A DNA stretch of 64,000 nucleotides from an uncultured Bacteroides sp. (GCA_949296575.1 CASFPE010000029.1:202231-266230), one strand, 5' to 3'. Counted from the first letter of the stretch, positions 36,732-45,450 are shown. Numbers and translations: made by a program. Notes: generated by a model not told the origin, from the sequence alone.

Positions 36732-38330
36732 ATGAAAAGGACATTGTTTATTCTGATGGCTGTGCTGGCCGGCTTGCTGCCGCTTTCGGCGCAGCAATTC
36801 AAAGAGATTGCGTTGGATGCGGAAGGGCAGGCCACGTTCTCCCTCGACATGGGGGTCAATTATTTCCAATTCACGGCGCCAGAGACGGGGACACTGGAGT
36901 TTAGCATGGGGTGGTCCAGCACGATGATTTACCAATGCGACCGGGCAGGCAGCGAAGACAGCAAGGTGGTTCTTGCGAAGTCAACAACGGGCAATGGCAA
37001 TGTATATAGCCTGCCGGTGGAGGAAGGCACGTTGTATTATTTCTGTACCAGCCTTGTGGTGGATCCGGTGACCATGTCCGTGGCTTACGGAAGCGGCGAC
37101 AACGCGATACAGCTTTCTTCCAATTATGCGGACGGTGAAGTGTACACCATGACGGGGAGCAACCTTGAAATTACCATCGATCGCCCGGTCACGATTGAAC
37201 GGACGCTGGTGGAATATGGCGAAGGGCAGCAGGAAGACGTTCCGACGGGCTACATCAATGCCATTTATGTGACGCAGTATTATTACACGATTGACCTCCG
37301 CGCCCTTGTGGATTATCTGATGGACGGCGGGAAAATTGCCGTGGGCGACCGCTTCACCATCCGCCTGGAAGGCATTGCGGATGCCGCAGACCCCTCTGTG
37401 GTGTATGGCACGGACGGCACGTATGCCGTTACGCTTGAGTTGGACGAGATGCCTGCCACTTTGGTGAGCGTTGACCCGGCCGATGGTTCCAACCTTTATA
37501 CCTATTATCCGGAGGGTGGCGAAGAAGGGTTCATTACCTTCACTTTCTCGGAAGCGTTGGACGAAAGCCTGGAAGGCGTGGATGCCGTGTTGTCATGGGG
37601 CGACCAAGAGGCCGGTTCCTATGAGGTTTATCATCCGGCATTTGCCATTGAAGGCAGCGTAGTGACGGTGGATATCCGGGGCATCCGTATTCCGGAAGAA
37701 GTGGAAGGCGGGCGCGGAAGCGGCGGCGCCACCCGCGTGTCGCTCTCCATCAGCGGGCTGAAGACAACGGACGGCCGCAGCGTTTCGCCCAATTATGAGA
37801 ACGCCGGGACGAGTGCCATCTTGGCTTTCTACGGGGTGGTGAAACAGGAAATCAGCTTCATTTACGACTTTGACCCTCAAAGCGGCAGCGAATCGTTGGA
37901 GGGTTACAAGGAAATCTTGATATGGCTGAACAACCCGATACTGTACAGCGGCGTGCAACTCCAGTGGTTTGACGCGAGGGGCGGACAGCAGACGCGCAGC
38001 TGGACGGCGGAGGAGATACCGTTTGAATGGGACAGCGACTACGAAGGCTATGTGGCCTACGTGCCTCTTTCGGGCATTTCCTACAACATCCAGCCGGTGA
38101 CGGTGACGGTGTTGGACGCGTATCTGATGAATGGCGACGCAGTGACGATTACCGGCACTTTCAATACTTATCCCAACAGTATCGGGCATTTGGGCGTTGC
38201 GCCGGATGAAGTGGTGAAGGTGTACAGCATCGATGGCCGCTTCGTGAAGGAAGGCATCGGCGAGGCTGCCTTTGAAGGATTGGAACGCGGCATCTATGTG
38301 GCGAAAGGCCGCAAGGTGCTGGTTCGGTAA
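36732..38330 (+). CDS. Surface protein, paralogue of the preceding gene, with C-terminal sorting motif
   Basis: 532 residues from ATG 36732, which starts a signal peptide (MKRTLFILMAVLAGLLPLSA); an open frame upstream lacks one. Residues about 35-110 match the N-terminal domain of the preceding protein (NYFQFTAPETGTLEF against VWFNFTAPANGTVDF). An Ig-like unit opens with LVSVDPADGSNLYTYYPEGG. The C-terminal sorting end is VVKVYSIDGRFVKEG ... LERGIYVAKGRKVLVR. It lies 96 bases after its paralogue and before a strong terminator, so the three large genes from 30282 may be one operon. Confidence 0.75.
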   Translation: MKRTLFILMAVLAGLLPLSAQQFKEIALDAEGQATFSLDMGVNYFQFTAPETGTLEFSMGWSSTMIYQCDRAGSEDSKVVLAKSTTGNGNVYSLPVEEGTLYYFCTSLVVDPVTMSVAYGSGDNAIQLSSNYADGEVYTMTGSNLEITIDRPVTIERTLVEYGEGQQEDVPTGYINAIYVTQYYYTIDLRALVDYLMDGGKIAVGDRFTIRLEGIADAADPSVVYGTDGTYAVTLELDEMPATLVSVDPADGSNLYTYYPEGGEEGFITFTFSEALDESLEGVDAVLSWGDQEAGSYEVYHPAFAIEGSVVTVDIRGIRIPEEVEGGRGSGGATRVSLSISGLKTTDGRSVSPNYENAGTSAILAFYGVVKQEISFIYDFDPQSGSESLEGYKEILIWLNNPILYSGVQLQWFDARGGQQTRSWTAEEIPFEWDSDYEGYVAYVPLSGISYNIQPVTVTVLDAYLMNGDAVTITGTFNTYPNSIGHLGVAPDEVVKVYSIDGRFVKEGIGEAAFEGLERGIYVAKGRKVLVR

Positions 38331-38351
38331 TCCTGCAGGGAGCAGAAAGCA

Positions 38352-38389
38352 AGGAAGGGATGCGCCGGACGGCGCATCCCTTCCTGTTT
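38352..38389 (+). terminator. Terminator of the three-gene surface-protein operon
   Basis: A perfect 15-base-pair stem (AGGAAGGGATGCGCC, 38352-38366, with 38371-38385) followed by GTTTTG. Confidence 0.85.
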
Positions 38390-38425
38390 TGTGCGGTTCC
38401 CGCAAACGGGGGGCGCAAGGTTTGC

Positions 38426-38527
38426 TCAATGCGCGGACTTCGATTCCTTGCGCATCTGGATAAGCCCCCATACGCCCATGCAGGCTGCAATGAAAGCGAA
38501 TACTGATAAGAAAATGATTAATTCCAT
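38426..38527 (-). CDS. Predicted 33-residue membrane protein
   Basis: An ATG-to-TGA frame of 33 codons. Residues 2-23 (ELIIFLSVFAFIAACMGVWG) are hydrophobic and would form one membrane helix, followed by a basic tail with QMRKESKSAH. It starts 8 bases after the stop of the DUF6722 gene on the same strand, an arrangement typical of co-translated small proteins. I do not recognise the family. The small size makes chance possible, but the hydrophobic-then-basic design and tight spacing speak for a real gene. Confidence 0.5.
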   Translation of the reverse strand: MELIIFLSVFAFIAACMGVWGLIQMRKESKSAH

Positions 38528-38534
38528 ACTTTTT

Positions 38535-38744
38535 TTATTCTTTTTTTGAAGTAGCCATTAATACCAAGCCTGAAATGAAGAAAATAAGCACAGCCGTCCC
38601 GCCAATCCAATACAGCAACTTCGGATTCATGCTTTCATGTTTCATGATCCCGGCGAGGATGATTCCCCCGAAAACCAGTTTCGCAATGTCAATCATGAAC
38701 TTGCCAGTTTCAGCCAATACGGTTTTTCTTCTTTCTCCTTCCAT
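38535..38744 (-). CDS. DUF6722-like small membrane protein
   Basis: 69 residues. A short basic head is followed by TGKFMIDIAKLVFGGIILAGIM (amphipathic/first helix) and a second helix YWIGGTAVLIFFISGLVLMA, then the tail TSKKE. The pattern fits the DUF6722 family of small Bacteroidales membrane proteins; function unknown. The predicted -7 box ends four bases before the ATG, so the mRNA may be leaderless; a start at the internal ATG (codon 17, 38696) is less likely because it would drop part of the conserved first helix. Confidence 0.75.
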   Translation of the reverse strand: MEGERRKTVLAETGKFMIDIAKLVFGGIILAGIMKHESMNPKLLYWIGGTAVLIFFISGLVLMATSKKE

Positions 38745-38748
38745 GCTG

Positions 38749-38778
38749 CAAAGGTAAGTTTTTTCTGTTTAAAAGCAA
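38749..38778 (-). promoter_or_regulatory. Predicted promoter of the small membrane protein pair
   Basis: Minus strand: TTG (38778-38776), 19-base spacer, TACCTTTG (38756-38749), an exact match. The start codon is at 38744, so transcription would begin at or next to the A of ATG. Confidence 0.65.
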
Positions 38779-38785
38779 ATGTTTT

Positions 38786-40816
38786 TCAAGTTGCCGGGAA
38801 CTTTTCTTTCAGCAGGTCCTCTAATTTCTGCAGTTCGTCGCGGTAGCGTGCCGCCTCGATGAAGTCCAGTTTCTTGGCGGCTTCGTACATGTTTTTCCGC
38901 ACGGCCTCGATGTTCTTTTCCAGTTGGGGGCGGGTCATGTACTGCACCACGGGGTCGGCGGCCACGTTGATGCCGTCCGGCTCCACATAAGCTTTCGGTT
39001 CGGCGGAGCGGTTTTCCGCTTCGTTGGGGAGAAGCGCTGCTTGGTGTTTCTTGTGTATCTGCCGGGGCGTGATGCCGTGCGCTTCGTTGTAGGCCAGTTG
39101 CTTCTCGCGGCGGCGGTTGGTTTCATCGATGGTTTTCTGCATGCTTTCCGTGATGCGGTCGGCATACATGATGACTTTCCCGTTGATGTTGCGGGCGGCG
39201 CGGCCTGCCGTTTGCGTCAGGGAGCGGTGGGAGCGCAGGAAGCCTTCCTTGTCGGCATCCAAGATGGCCACGAGCGACACTTCGGGGAGGTCCAGCCCTT
39301 CCCTCAACAAATTGACGCCCACCAGCACATCGTAAAGCCCTTCGCGGAGGTCGTTCATGATTTTCACCCGCTCCAAGGTGTCCACATCGCTGTGGATGTA
39401 GTTGCAGCGCACCCCGTTCTTCAGCAGGTAGTCCGTCAGTTCTTCGGCCATCCGCTTGGTGAGGGTGGTGACCAACGTCCGTTCATCTTTCTCGATGCGT
39501 TGTTGGATTTCCTCCATGAGGTCGTCAATCTGGTTGAGGCTGGGGCGCACTTCGATGACGGGGTCTAACAGGCCGGTGGGCCGGATGACCTGTTCCACCA
39601 CGATGCCCTCGCTTTGCATCAGTTCGTAGTCGGCGGGCGTGGCGCTGACATAGATGATTTGTTTGGCCATTTTGTTGAACTCGTCGAACGTGAGCGGGCG
39701 GTTGTCCAAGGCGGCGGGAAGGCGGAAGCCGTATTCCACAAGGTTGATCTTGCGGGCGCGGTCGCCTGCATACATGCCCTGCAGTTGGGGGACGGTGACG
39801 TGGCTTTCATCGATGACGAGGAGGAAGTCTTCGGGGAAGAAATCGAGCAGGCAGTAAGGGCGCGTGCCTGCCTCGCGTCCGTCAAAGTAGCGCGAATAAT
39901 TCTCGATGCCCGCGCAATGGCCTAACTCGCGTATCATCTCCAGGTCGTAGGACACCCGTTCATAGAGCCTTTTGGCTTCCATCTCCTTTCCGATGGAGCG
40001 AAAGTATTCCACCTGTTTGGCCAGGTCGTCTTCTATTCCCCGGATGGCCCGCAGGGTTTTGTCCTTGGTGGTCATGAAAAGGTTGGCGGGGTAAATCTTG
40101 TATTGGCTGAAAGATGCGGTGCGCAGGCCGCTCAGCGGGTCTATTTCCTCGATGCTGTCTATCTCGTCTCCCCAGAACGTCACGCGGATGACGGTGTCGG
40201 CGTAGGCGAGATACACGTCAATCGTGTCGCCCTTCACGCGGAAGTTCCCGCGCTGCAGGTCGATGTCGTTGCGCAGGTAGAGGCATTCCACCAAGCGGCG
40301 GAGGAACACGTTGCGGCTCAATGGGCGCCCTTGTTCAATCTCGATGACGTTCTCGTAGAAGTCGGCGGGGTTGCCCATGCCGTAGATGCAGGACACGGAC
40401 GAGATGACCACCACGTCCTTTCGCCCGGTGAGCAGGGCGGAGGTGGTGGCCAGCCGCAGCTTGTCAATCTCATCGTTGATGGAAAGGTCCTTTTCGATGT
40501 AGGTGTCGGTGGAGGGAATGTACGCCTCCGGCTGGTAATAGTCGTAGTAGGACACGTAGTATTCCACCTCGTTGTGCGGGAAGAATCCCTTGAACTCGCT
40601 GTACAGCTGGGCGGCCAGCGTCTTGTTGTGGCTCAGCACCAAAGTGGGCTTGTTGACGTTGGCGATGACGTTGGCGATGGTGAATGTCTTCCCGGAGCCG
40701 GTCACGCCCAATAAAGTCTGTGCCGGCATGCCGTGCAGCACGCCTTCTGTCAGTTGGGCAATGGCTTCCGGCTGGTCGCCGGTGGGCTTGTATTCAGAGG
40801 TCAGTTCAAAGTCCAT
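38786..40816 (-). CDS. uvrB: Excinuclease ABC subunit B
   Basis: 676 residues, normal length. N-terminal helicase domain with Walker A GVTGSGKTFTIANV; the damage-binding beta-hairpin region YYVSYYDYYQPEAYIPSTDTYIEKD; DEAD-like FLLVIDESHVTVPQLQGMYAGD; motif V/VI region LLREGLDLPEVSLVAILDADKEGFLRS and QTAGRAARN; and a C-terminal UVR domain KKLDFIEAARYRDELQKLED that binds UvrC. It loads onto damaged DNA with UvrA and prepares the incision by UvrC. It is monocistronic here, and it reads away from bamD. Confidence 0.98.
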   Translation of the reverse strand: MDFELTSEYKPTGDQPEAIAQLTEGVLHGMPAQTLLGVTGSGKTFTIANVIANVNKPTLVLSHNKTLAAQLYSEFKGFFPHNEVEYYVSYYDYYQPEAYIPSTDTYIEKDLSINDEIDKLRLATTSALLTGRKDVVVISSVSCIYGMGNPADFYENVIEIEQGRPLSRNVFLRRLVECLYLRNDIDLQRGNFRVKGDTIDVYLAYADTVIRVTFWGDEIDSIEEIDPLSGLRTASFSQYKIYPANLFMTTKDKTLRAIRGIEDDLAKQVEYFRSIGKEMEAKRLYERVSYDLEMIRELGHCAGIENYSRYFDGREAGTRPYCLLDFFPEDFLLVIDESHVTVPQLQGMYAGDRARKINLVEYGFRLPAALDNRPLTFDEFNKMAKQIIYVSATPADYELMQSEGIVVEQVIRPTGLLDPVIEVRPSLNQIDDLMEEIQQRIEKDERTLVTTLTKRMAEELTDYLLKNGVRCNYIHSDVDTLERVKIMNDLREGLYDVLVGVNLLREGLDLPEVSLVAILDADKEGFLRSHRSLTQTAGRAARNINGKVIMYADRITESMQKTIDETNRRREKQLAYNEAHGITPRQIHKKHQAALLPNEAENRSAEPKAYVEPDGINVAADPVVQYMTRPQLEKNIEAVRKNMYEAAKKLDFIEAARYRDELQKLEDLLKEKFPAT

Positions 40817-40919
40817 CCTGTATCCTGTTTTGGTTTTCCGCCGTAAAATTACGCATTTCTCTTGGATGTGCGGCCCTGCCTGCCCGCTTTTTGCAGCCCG
40901 TCTTCGGGGCGATGCCCGC

Positions 40920-41024
40920 AGTTTGCCCTGATAAACTTCCGGTTTGTGCTGATAGACTCCCAGTTTACTGTGATAAACTCGCAGTTTATGCAGGCAAAAT
41001 CCCGCTGTTCCTTGGTAAATTGTA
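40920..41024. repeat. Degenerate tandem array, five units of 21 bases
   Basis: Five consecutive units of exactly 21 bases (40920-40940, 40941-40961, 40962-40982, 40983-41003, 41004-41024) share the pattern AGTTT at the left and GATAAACTCC or GCAAAATCCC at the right; the last unit is the most decayed. The array lies between the divergent uvrB and bamD genes, upstream of the bamD promoter. Confidence 0.65.
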
Positions 41025-41042
41025 TTAAAAAGGCGCGATTCG

Positions 41043-41073
41043 TTGCATGATTCAATTCCTATCCGTACATTTG
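41043..41073 (+). promoter_or_regulatory. Predicted bamD operon promoter
   Basis: TTG at 41043-41045, 20-base spacer, TACATTTG at 41066-41073; the start codon is 20 bases after the -7 box. Confidence 0.7.
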
Positions 41074-41093
41074 CACACTATTTTCTAAACAAG

Positions 41094-41897
41094 ATGAAGT
41101 GGAGTGTCGTTATCGTGCTGGCAATGGCGTGGCTGTTCTCCTCCTGCGGGGAATACAACCGCATTGTGAAATGCACGGACTATGAATACAAGTACGAGGT
41201 GGCCAAGGCTTACTACATGAGCGGGAAATACACTAAGGCCGCCACCCTGTTGGAAGAACTGATTACCATCATGAAAGGCACGGACAAGGCCGAAGAATCC
41301 CTGTTCATGCTGGGCATGACTTACTTCAACCAAGAGGACTACACCACTTCTTCCCATTACTTCACCACGTACTACAACACGTACCCTCGCGGCACGTATG
41401 CGGAACTGTCGCGTTTCAACGCAGGCCGCGCCCTGTTCTTGGACTCGCCCGAACCGCGCTTGGACCAGTCCGGCACCTATATGGCCATCCAGGAATTGCA
41501 GTTGTTCATGGAGTATTATCCCTTGAGCGACAAAAAGGATGAAGCGCAGGAGATGATTTTCCAGTTGCAGGACAAGTTAGTGTGGAAAGACTATTATGCC
41601 GCCAAGCTCTATTACGACTTGGGCAACTACATGGGAAACAATTACCTGTCGTGCGTGGTGACGGCACAGAACGCATTGAAGGATTACCCTTACACCGCCT
41701 TGCGCGAGGACCTCTCCATCCTGATACTCCGGGCAAGATACCAGATGGCCGTGCAGAGCGTGTACGAAAAGCAGGAGGAACGCTACCGCGAGACGGTGGA
41801 CGAATACTATGCGTTCGTCAACGAGTTCCCGGACAGCAAGTACAAGAAAGAGGCCGACGAGATATTTGAAAATTCAAGGAAAAACATCAAAGAATAA
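41094..41897 (+). CDS. bamD: Outer-membrane assembly lipoprotein BamD
   Basis: 267 residues from ATG 41094, which gives the lipoprotein signal KWSVVIVLAMAWLFSSC (Cys19) and agrees with the promoter. TPR pairs follow: YEVAKAYYMSGKYTKAATLLEELI, ESLFMLGMTYFNQEDYTTSSHYFTTYYNTYPRG and later YDLGNYMGNNYLSCVVTAQNALKDYPYT. It is part of the BAM complex that inserts beta-barrels into the outer membrane. The rpoZ and DUF4293 genes follow, an order common in Bacteroidales. Confidence 0.95.
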   Translation: MKWSVVIVLAMAWLFSSCGEYNRIVKCTDYEYKYEVAKAYYMSGKYTKAATLLEELITIMKGTDKAEESLFMLGMTYFNQEDYTTSSHYFTTYYNTYPRGTYAELSRFNAGRALFLDSPEPRLDQSGTYMAIQELQLFMEYYPLSDKKDEAQEMIFQLQDKLVWKDYYAAKLYYDLGNYMGNNYLSCVVTAQNALKDYPYTALREDLSILILRARYQMAVQSVYEKQEERYRETVDEYYAFVNEFPDSKYKKEADEIFENSRKNIKE

Positions 41898-41913
41898 TTT
41901 ATAAAAGAGAGTT

Positions 41914-42249
41914 ATGGATTATAAAAAGACAAATGCTCCTACCAACACGGTGACACGTGACTTGATGGAATTGTGCGCCGATACCGGCAACATTTACGAG
42001 ACGGTGGCCATCATTGGCAAGCGCGCCAACCAAATCAGCGTGGAAATCAAGAACGACTTGTCGAAAAAGCTCCAAGAGTTTGCTTCCTACAACGACAATC
42101 TGGAGGAAGTGTTCGAGAACAGGGAACAGATAGAAATCTCCCGTTATTACGAGAAACTTCCGAAGCCCACTTTGATAGCCACGCAGGAATACATCGAAGG
42201 GAAGGTGTATTTCCGCAACCCGGCAAAGGAGAAAGACAAGCTTCAATAA
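41914..42249 (+). CDS. rpoZ: RNA polymerase omega subunit
   Basis: 111 residues. The omega/Rpb6-type core is NIYETVAIIGKRANQISVEIKNDLSKKL (residues about 27-54); the C-terminal part ISRYYEKLPKPTLIATQEYIEGKVYFRNP is typical of the Bacteroidetes form. It helps assemble and stabilise the polymerase. It starts 16 bases after bamD and is followed by a terminator-like hairpin. Confidence 0.93.
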   Translation: MDYKKTNAPTNTVTRDLMELCADTGNIYETVAIIGKRANQISVEIKNDLSKKLQEFASYNDNLEEVFENREQIEISRYYEKLPKPTLIATQEYIEGKVYFRNPAKEKDKLQ

Positions 42250-42265
42250 CCATTTTAACAGGGAA

Positions 42266-42301
42266 AGGCTTGCCATTGCCACTGCATTGGCGGCCTTTTT
42301 T
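42266..42301 (+). terminator. Hairpin with T-tract after rpoZ
   Basis: Imperfect stem (AGGCTTGCCATTGC against GCATTGGCGGCCT) followed by six Ts. It may lower expression of the DUF4293 gene, which starts at 42324. Confidence 0.65.
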
Positions 42302-42323
42302 GTAACCGCAAAAAGCAGTAATC

Positions 42324-42776
42324 ATGATACAGCGTATTCAAAGTGTTTATCTTTTGTTAGTGGCCATCTTGTTGGTGGTGGCATTGTGCATCCCGGTGGG
42401 CAGCTATCTTTGCCCCAACGGTTATGAGGCCGGTTTCACGAATCTTGGCGTGCGGATGGAGGACGGAAGCCTCCTTTCATCGTGGGGCATGTTTGCCATC
42501 CTGCTGTTGTCGGCCATCGTGGCCTTTGGCACCATCTTCCTTTTCCGCAACCGCATCCTTCAAATCCGCATGACCATCTTCAACAGCCTGCTGCTCGTGG
42601 GCTACTATTTGGCGTTCGTGGCTTTCCTGTTCGTGTTCAGGAGCCGTTTGGATGCCTCGTTCCACCTGTCGTGGGGGCTTTGCCTGCCCTTCGTTTCCCT
42701 GGTGCTGAACTATCTGGCTATCCGTGCCATCGGGAAAGACGAAGTGTTGGTGCGTGCAGCCGACCGCCTGCGGTGA
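42324..42776 (+). CDS. DUF4293 family membrane protein
   Basis: 150 residues. Starts with the family signature MIQRIQSVYLLLVAILL and has four hydrophobic segments (residues about 8-28, 52-74, 82-104 and 114-132), with RILQIRMTIFNSLLLVGYYLAF in the middle. Function unknown. It is the last gene of the bamD-rpoZ unit and ends just before a strong bidirectional terminator. Confidence 0.9.
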   Translation: MIQRIQSVYLLLVAILLVVALCIPVGSYLCPNGYEAGFTNLGVRMEDGSLLSSWGMFAILLLSAIVAFGTIFLFRNRILQIRMTIFNSLLLVGYYLAFVAFLFVFRSRLDASFHLSWGLCLPFVSLVLNYLAIRAIGKDEVLVRAADRLR

Positions 42777-42794
42777 GCGGCTTTTCCATGAAAC

Positions 42795-42836
42795 AAACGA
42801 AGCCTGCAACCCTCTTGCAGGCTTCGTTTTTATTTT
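42795..42836. terminator. Bidirectional terminator
   Basis: A perfect 15-base-pair stem (AAACGAAGCCTGCAA, 42795-42809, with 42815-42829) with A-rich left and T-rich right flanks, between convergent genes. Confidence 0.9.
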
Positions 42837-43507
42837 GTGATGTCGAACAAGTAGGCGAGGCGCACGGAGATGGCGCTGTGCGCAGAGCGCGAGAAGTAGT
42901 CACGTTTGGAGTTGTTGTAGAAGTCGTTCAGGCCGAAATAGTACCTTCCTTCTATCTGGAAATGCCCGATGCCGGTACGCACTTCCATGCCTGCGCCTCC
43001 CGTCAGCCCGTAGTCCACGCTGCGGTCGGCCGGTTTCCCGTGTTGTTCGTAATGGAGGTCCTGCCATTGGCCGCCGCATATTTCCTTTTCTTTTATTAAG
43101 AAGCTCACTTGCGGGCCGAGGTTCAAGAACACTTGCACGCCGCGTTCCTCTTTGCCGTAGGCCAGATGCACGAGGAACGGCACGTCGATGTAGTGCATCT
43201 TCCGCTCGTAAGTGTATGGGTTGCCGTCCGGGTCTTCCAGCCATCCTTTCTGCGAATAGTTCACTTCCATCTGCAAGGCGCAGAGCATGGCGAAGTATTT
43301 TTCCGAAAGGTAGCGCACCATCAGCCCGCATGCGGGCGCCAGTTGCATTTTCTCCTTGACGCGGACATCGGAAGTGAAGGACACTTTGTTGAGGTTGATG
43401 CCGCCATGCACGCCGATGGCCCAGTTGTTCCTTAGCTCTCCCACTTGGGAAAGGGCGGGCAGGCAGCACAGCAAGGCAACGGCGAGAAGTGTGGACCTGT
43501 GTTTCAT
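42830..43507 (-). CDS. Outer-membrane beta-barrel (porin-like, OMP_b-brl type)
   Basis: 225 residues; signal peptide MKHRSTLLAVALLCCLPALS, then an eight-strand type barrel starting NWAIGVHGGINLNKVSF, with YLSEKYFAMLCALQMEVNYSQKGW, VPFLVHLAYG and a terminal strand HSAISVRLAYLFDITK. Matches the PF13568-like outer-membrane barrels of Bacteroidetes. It starts four bases after the LysM gene stop, so the two are one operon, suggesting a joint envelope role. Ligand unknown. Confidence 0.85.
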   Translation of the reverse strand: MKHRSTLLAVALLCCLPALSQVGELRNNWAIGVHGGINLNKVSFTSDVRVKEKMQLAPACGLMVRYLSEKYFAMLCALQMEVNYSQKGWLEDPDGNPYTYERKMHYIDVPFLVHLAYGKEERGVQVFLNLGPQVSFLIKEKEICGGQWQDLHYEQHGKPADRSVDYGLTGGAGMEVRTGIGHFQIEGRYYFGLNDFYNNSKRDYFSRSAHSAISVRLAYLFDITK

Positions 43508-43510
43508 GCG

Positions 43511-45328
43511 TTATTCAAAGTCAAGTTTGATGAGTTCATAATCTTTCGTGAAATGCACGAAGAACACTTTCCGGTTGATGAAGCCGCCCCAGTTGCTCAC
43601 CCGCTCGAACTTGAAGCCCGTCTGTATGGGACGCACTTGCACGTCGCGCAGATGGCTTTCAAAGCCGGTGCCGTACTGCGCCAATGCTTTCAGGAAAAAG
43701 TAACCGGTGTCGAACCCTAACATTCCGAACTTCGGGTAGCTGTTGATCATGTCCTTCCCGTACCAGTTGCGGTAGCTGTTCGTGAACTGCACGGCGGCGG
43801 GGAAGAGGTTGTTGGTGTAGAACGAAGAATAGAAATAGGTGTCCAGTTCGTAGAACCGTTCGAGGTGGTCCTTCGTGTACGTCTGCCATTCGGGATAGCC
43901 GAACAGGCTGATGCTTTCCCCTGCATTCTCCCTTTTCAGCACGGTGAGTTGCGGGAGCAGATTGATGAGGATGGCGTTGGAACCGGAAGTGGGGATGAAA
44001 ATGTTGTCTCTCCCCGGTTTGAGCAACGGCTTCAATGCTTCAGACGTGCTGTTGGCATTGGCGGTGGCGTAGGGGATGGAGCGCGCGTCCAATTCCTCTT
44101 TCAGCCCGCCGATGAACTGCGCTTTGCCTTTCGTGTCGTTTTTGTTTTCAAGGAACACGACGTTGGCGTTGGGGAATTTCCGCGTGAAATGTTCGTACAC
44201 TTCGGAGTAGAGGTACGACTGCGGGGTGTTGATTTGGAACACTTCCGGGTTGTGGAACACTTCATCGTCCTTTGACGAGAAGGGGATGACCAAATGGATT
44301 CCGTGTTCGCGTGCGAAGTTGGCCAAGGGCTGTATGTGGGATGCGTGCATCGGGCCGAAGATGATGTGCATCGTTTTCAGTTCCTCGCGGTTCAACACCG
44401 GCGACAAGGAGCTTCCGTTGTTGCCTGAGTCATACACGTGCAAGTCGATGGACACGCCTTGGCGTTTCAAACTGTCGGCTGCGATGAGGAATCCTTCATA
44501 GTATTCCACCATTTTGGATGAAGTGGCTGCATCGTTCCCTTCCGGGAGGAACGGCAGGATGATGGCGGCCTTGATGGTGGGCAGCTGCTGCCCTTTTTCC
44601 CTGCTGGCGGCAATGAGTTCCCGGTTGCCGCGTTCCTGCCCTTGCGGTTGCTGCCGGGGTTGTTCCACGAGTTGGATGGATTCTTCCTCTTTGGGATAGG
44701 GAATGCAAAGGAAACTTCCGCGCTTCAGCCCTTTCTTCAGTTCCGGGTTGGCGGCGATGAGTTCCTCCTTGCTGATGCCGTATTGGCGGCTGATGCTGTA
44801 GATGGTCTCTTTCCTTTTCACCTTGTGCATGTCGCGGCAGGGGGATGGGTTGCTGCCGTCGGCTGGCTGCGCCGTTGTTTTCCCTTCGGGTTGCGCCGCT
44901 TGCACGGGGGCGGGGGCTTCCTTTTCCGCAACGGGGATGAGGATCACTTGGCCGATTTTGAAGTTTTGTGCGCTCAGGCCGGGGTTGGCCTGGCAAATCC
45001 TTTGCGCGGACACGCCGTACTTGACCGTCAGTTGGTAGAGTGTTTCCTGCGCCTGTATCGTGTGGTATTGCGGGAGGCTCTGCCCTTGCGCCTGCGGAAT
45101 CTTCAATGTTTGCCCGGCATATATCTTTGCGTCGCATCCGGGGTTGAGGCGGATGATGTCGTCTTGGCTCACCTGGTAGATGCTGGAAATGGAATAGAGG
45201 CTTTGCCCTTTCTGCACCGTGTGCAGGAAGTAGGCAGGGCTTGCGTTGCCGTTGCTTTGCGCAAGGGCGCGCCCATGCGGCATGCTTGCCAACAGCAGCA
45301 ACAGGAGCAGGCGGTTTATCAGTTTCAT
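43511..45328 (-). CDS. LysM-repeat protein with periplasmic-binding-protein-like domain
   Basis: 605 residues from ATG 45328, which begins the signal peptide (MKLINRLLLLLLLASMPHG, cleavage near ALAQ). Three LysM domains at residues about 30-185 (HTVQKGQSLYSISSIYQVSQ, HTIQAQETLYQLTVKYGVSA, HKVKRKETIYSISRQYGIS) should bind peptidoglycan. A low-complexity Gln-rich linker follows, then from about residue 250 a type I periplasmic-binding-protein fold (AAIILPFLPEGNDAATSSKMVEYYEGFLIAADSL ... IIFGPMHASHIQPLANFAREHG). The combination resembles LpoA-like or amino-acid-binding sensors; ligand unknown. Confidence 0.88.
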   Translation of the reverse strand: MKLINRLLLLLLLASMPHGRALAQSNGNASPAYFLHTVQKGQSLYSISSIYQVSQDDIIRLNPGCDAKIYAGQTLKIPQAQGQSLPQYHTIQAQETLYQLTVKYGVSAQRICQANPGLSAQNFKIGQVILIPVAEKEAPAPVQAAQPEGKTTAQPADGSNPSPCRDMHKVKRKETIYSISRQYGISKEELIAANPELKKGLKRGSFLCIPYPKEEESIQLVEQPRQQPQGQERGNRELIAASREKGQQLPTIKAAIILPFLPEGNDAATSSKMVEYYEGFLIAADSLKRQGVSIDLHVYDSGNNGSSLSPVLNREELKTMHIIFGPMHASHIQPLANFAREHGIHLVIPFSSKDDEVFHNPEVFQINTPQSYLYSEVYEHFTRKFPNANVVFLENKNDTKGKAQFIGGLKEELDARSIPYATANANSTSEALKPLLKPGRDNIFIPTSGSNAILINLLPQLTVLKRENAGESISLFGYPEWQTYTKDHLERFYELDTYFYSSFYTNNLFPAAVQFTNSYRNWYGKDMINSYPKFGMLGFDTGYFFLKALAQYGTGFESHLRDVQVRPIQTGFKFERVSNWGGFINRKVFFVHFTKDYELIKLDFE

Positions 45329-45363
45329 AGATGCTTTTTTGTGTGAGAAAACTAAATATCGAA

Positions 45364-45371
45364 CAAAGGTA
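45364..45371 (-). promoter_or_regulatory. Predicted -7 box of the LysM-barrel operon
   Basis: Minus-strand TACCTTTG, 35 bases before ATG 45328. No TTG at the expected -33 distance. Confidence 0.4.
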
Positions 45372-45450
45372 CAAAAACAAATCCATTTGCGGGGCATAAT
45401 CCCGCAAGAAAAAACATGGGGCGTCTGTCAAGGCATGCGGCGGAATCCTT

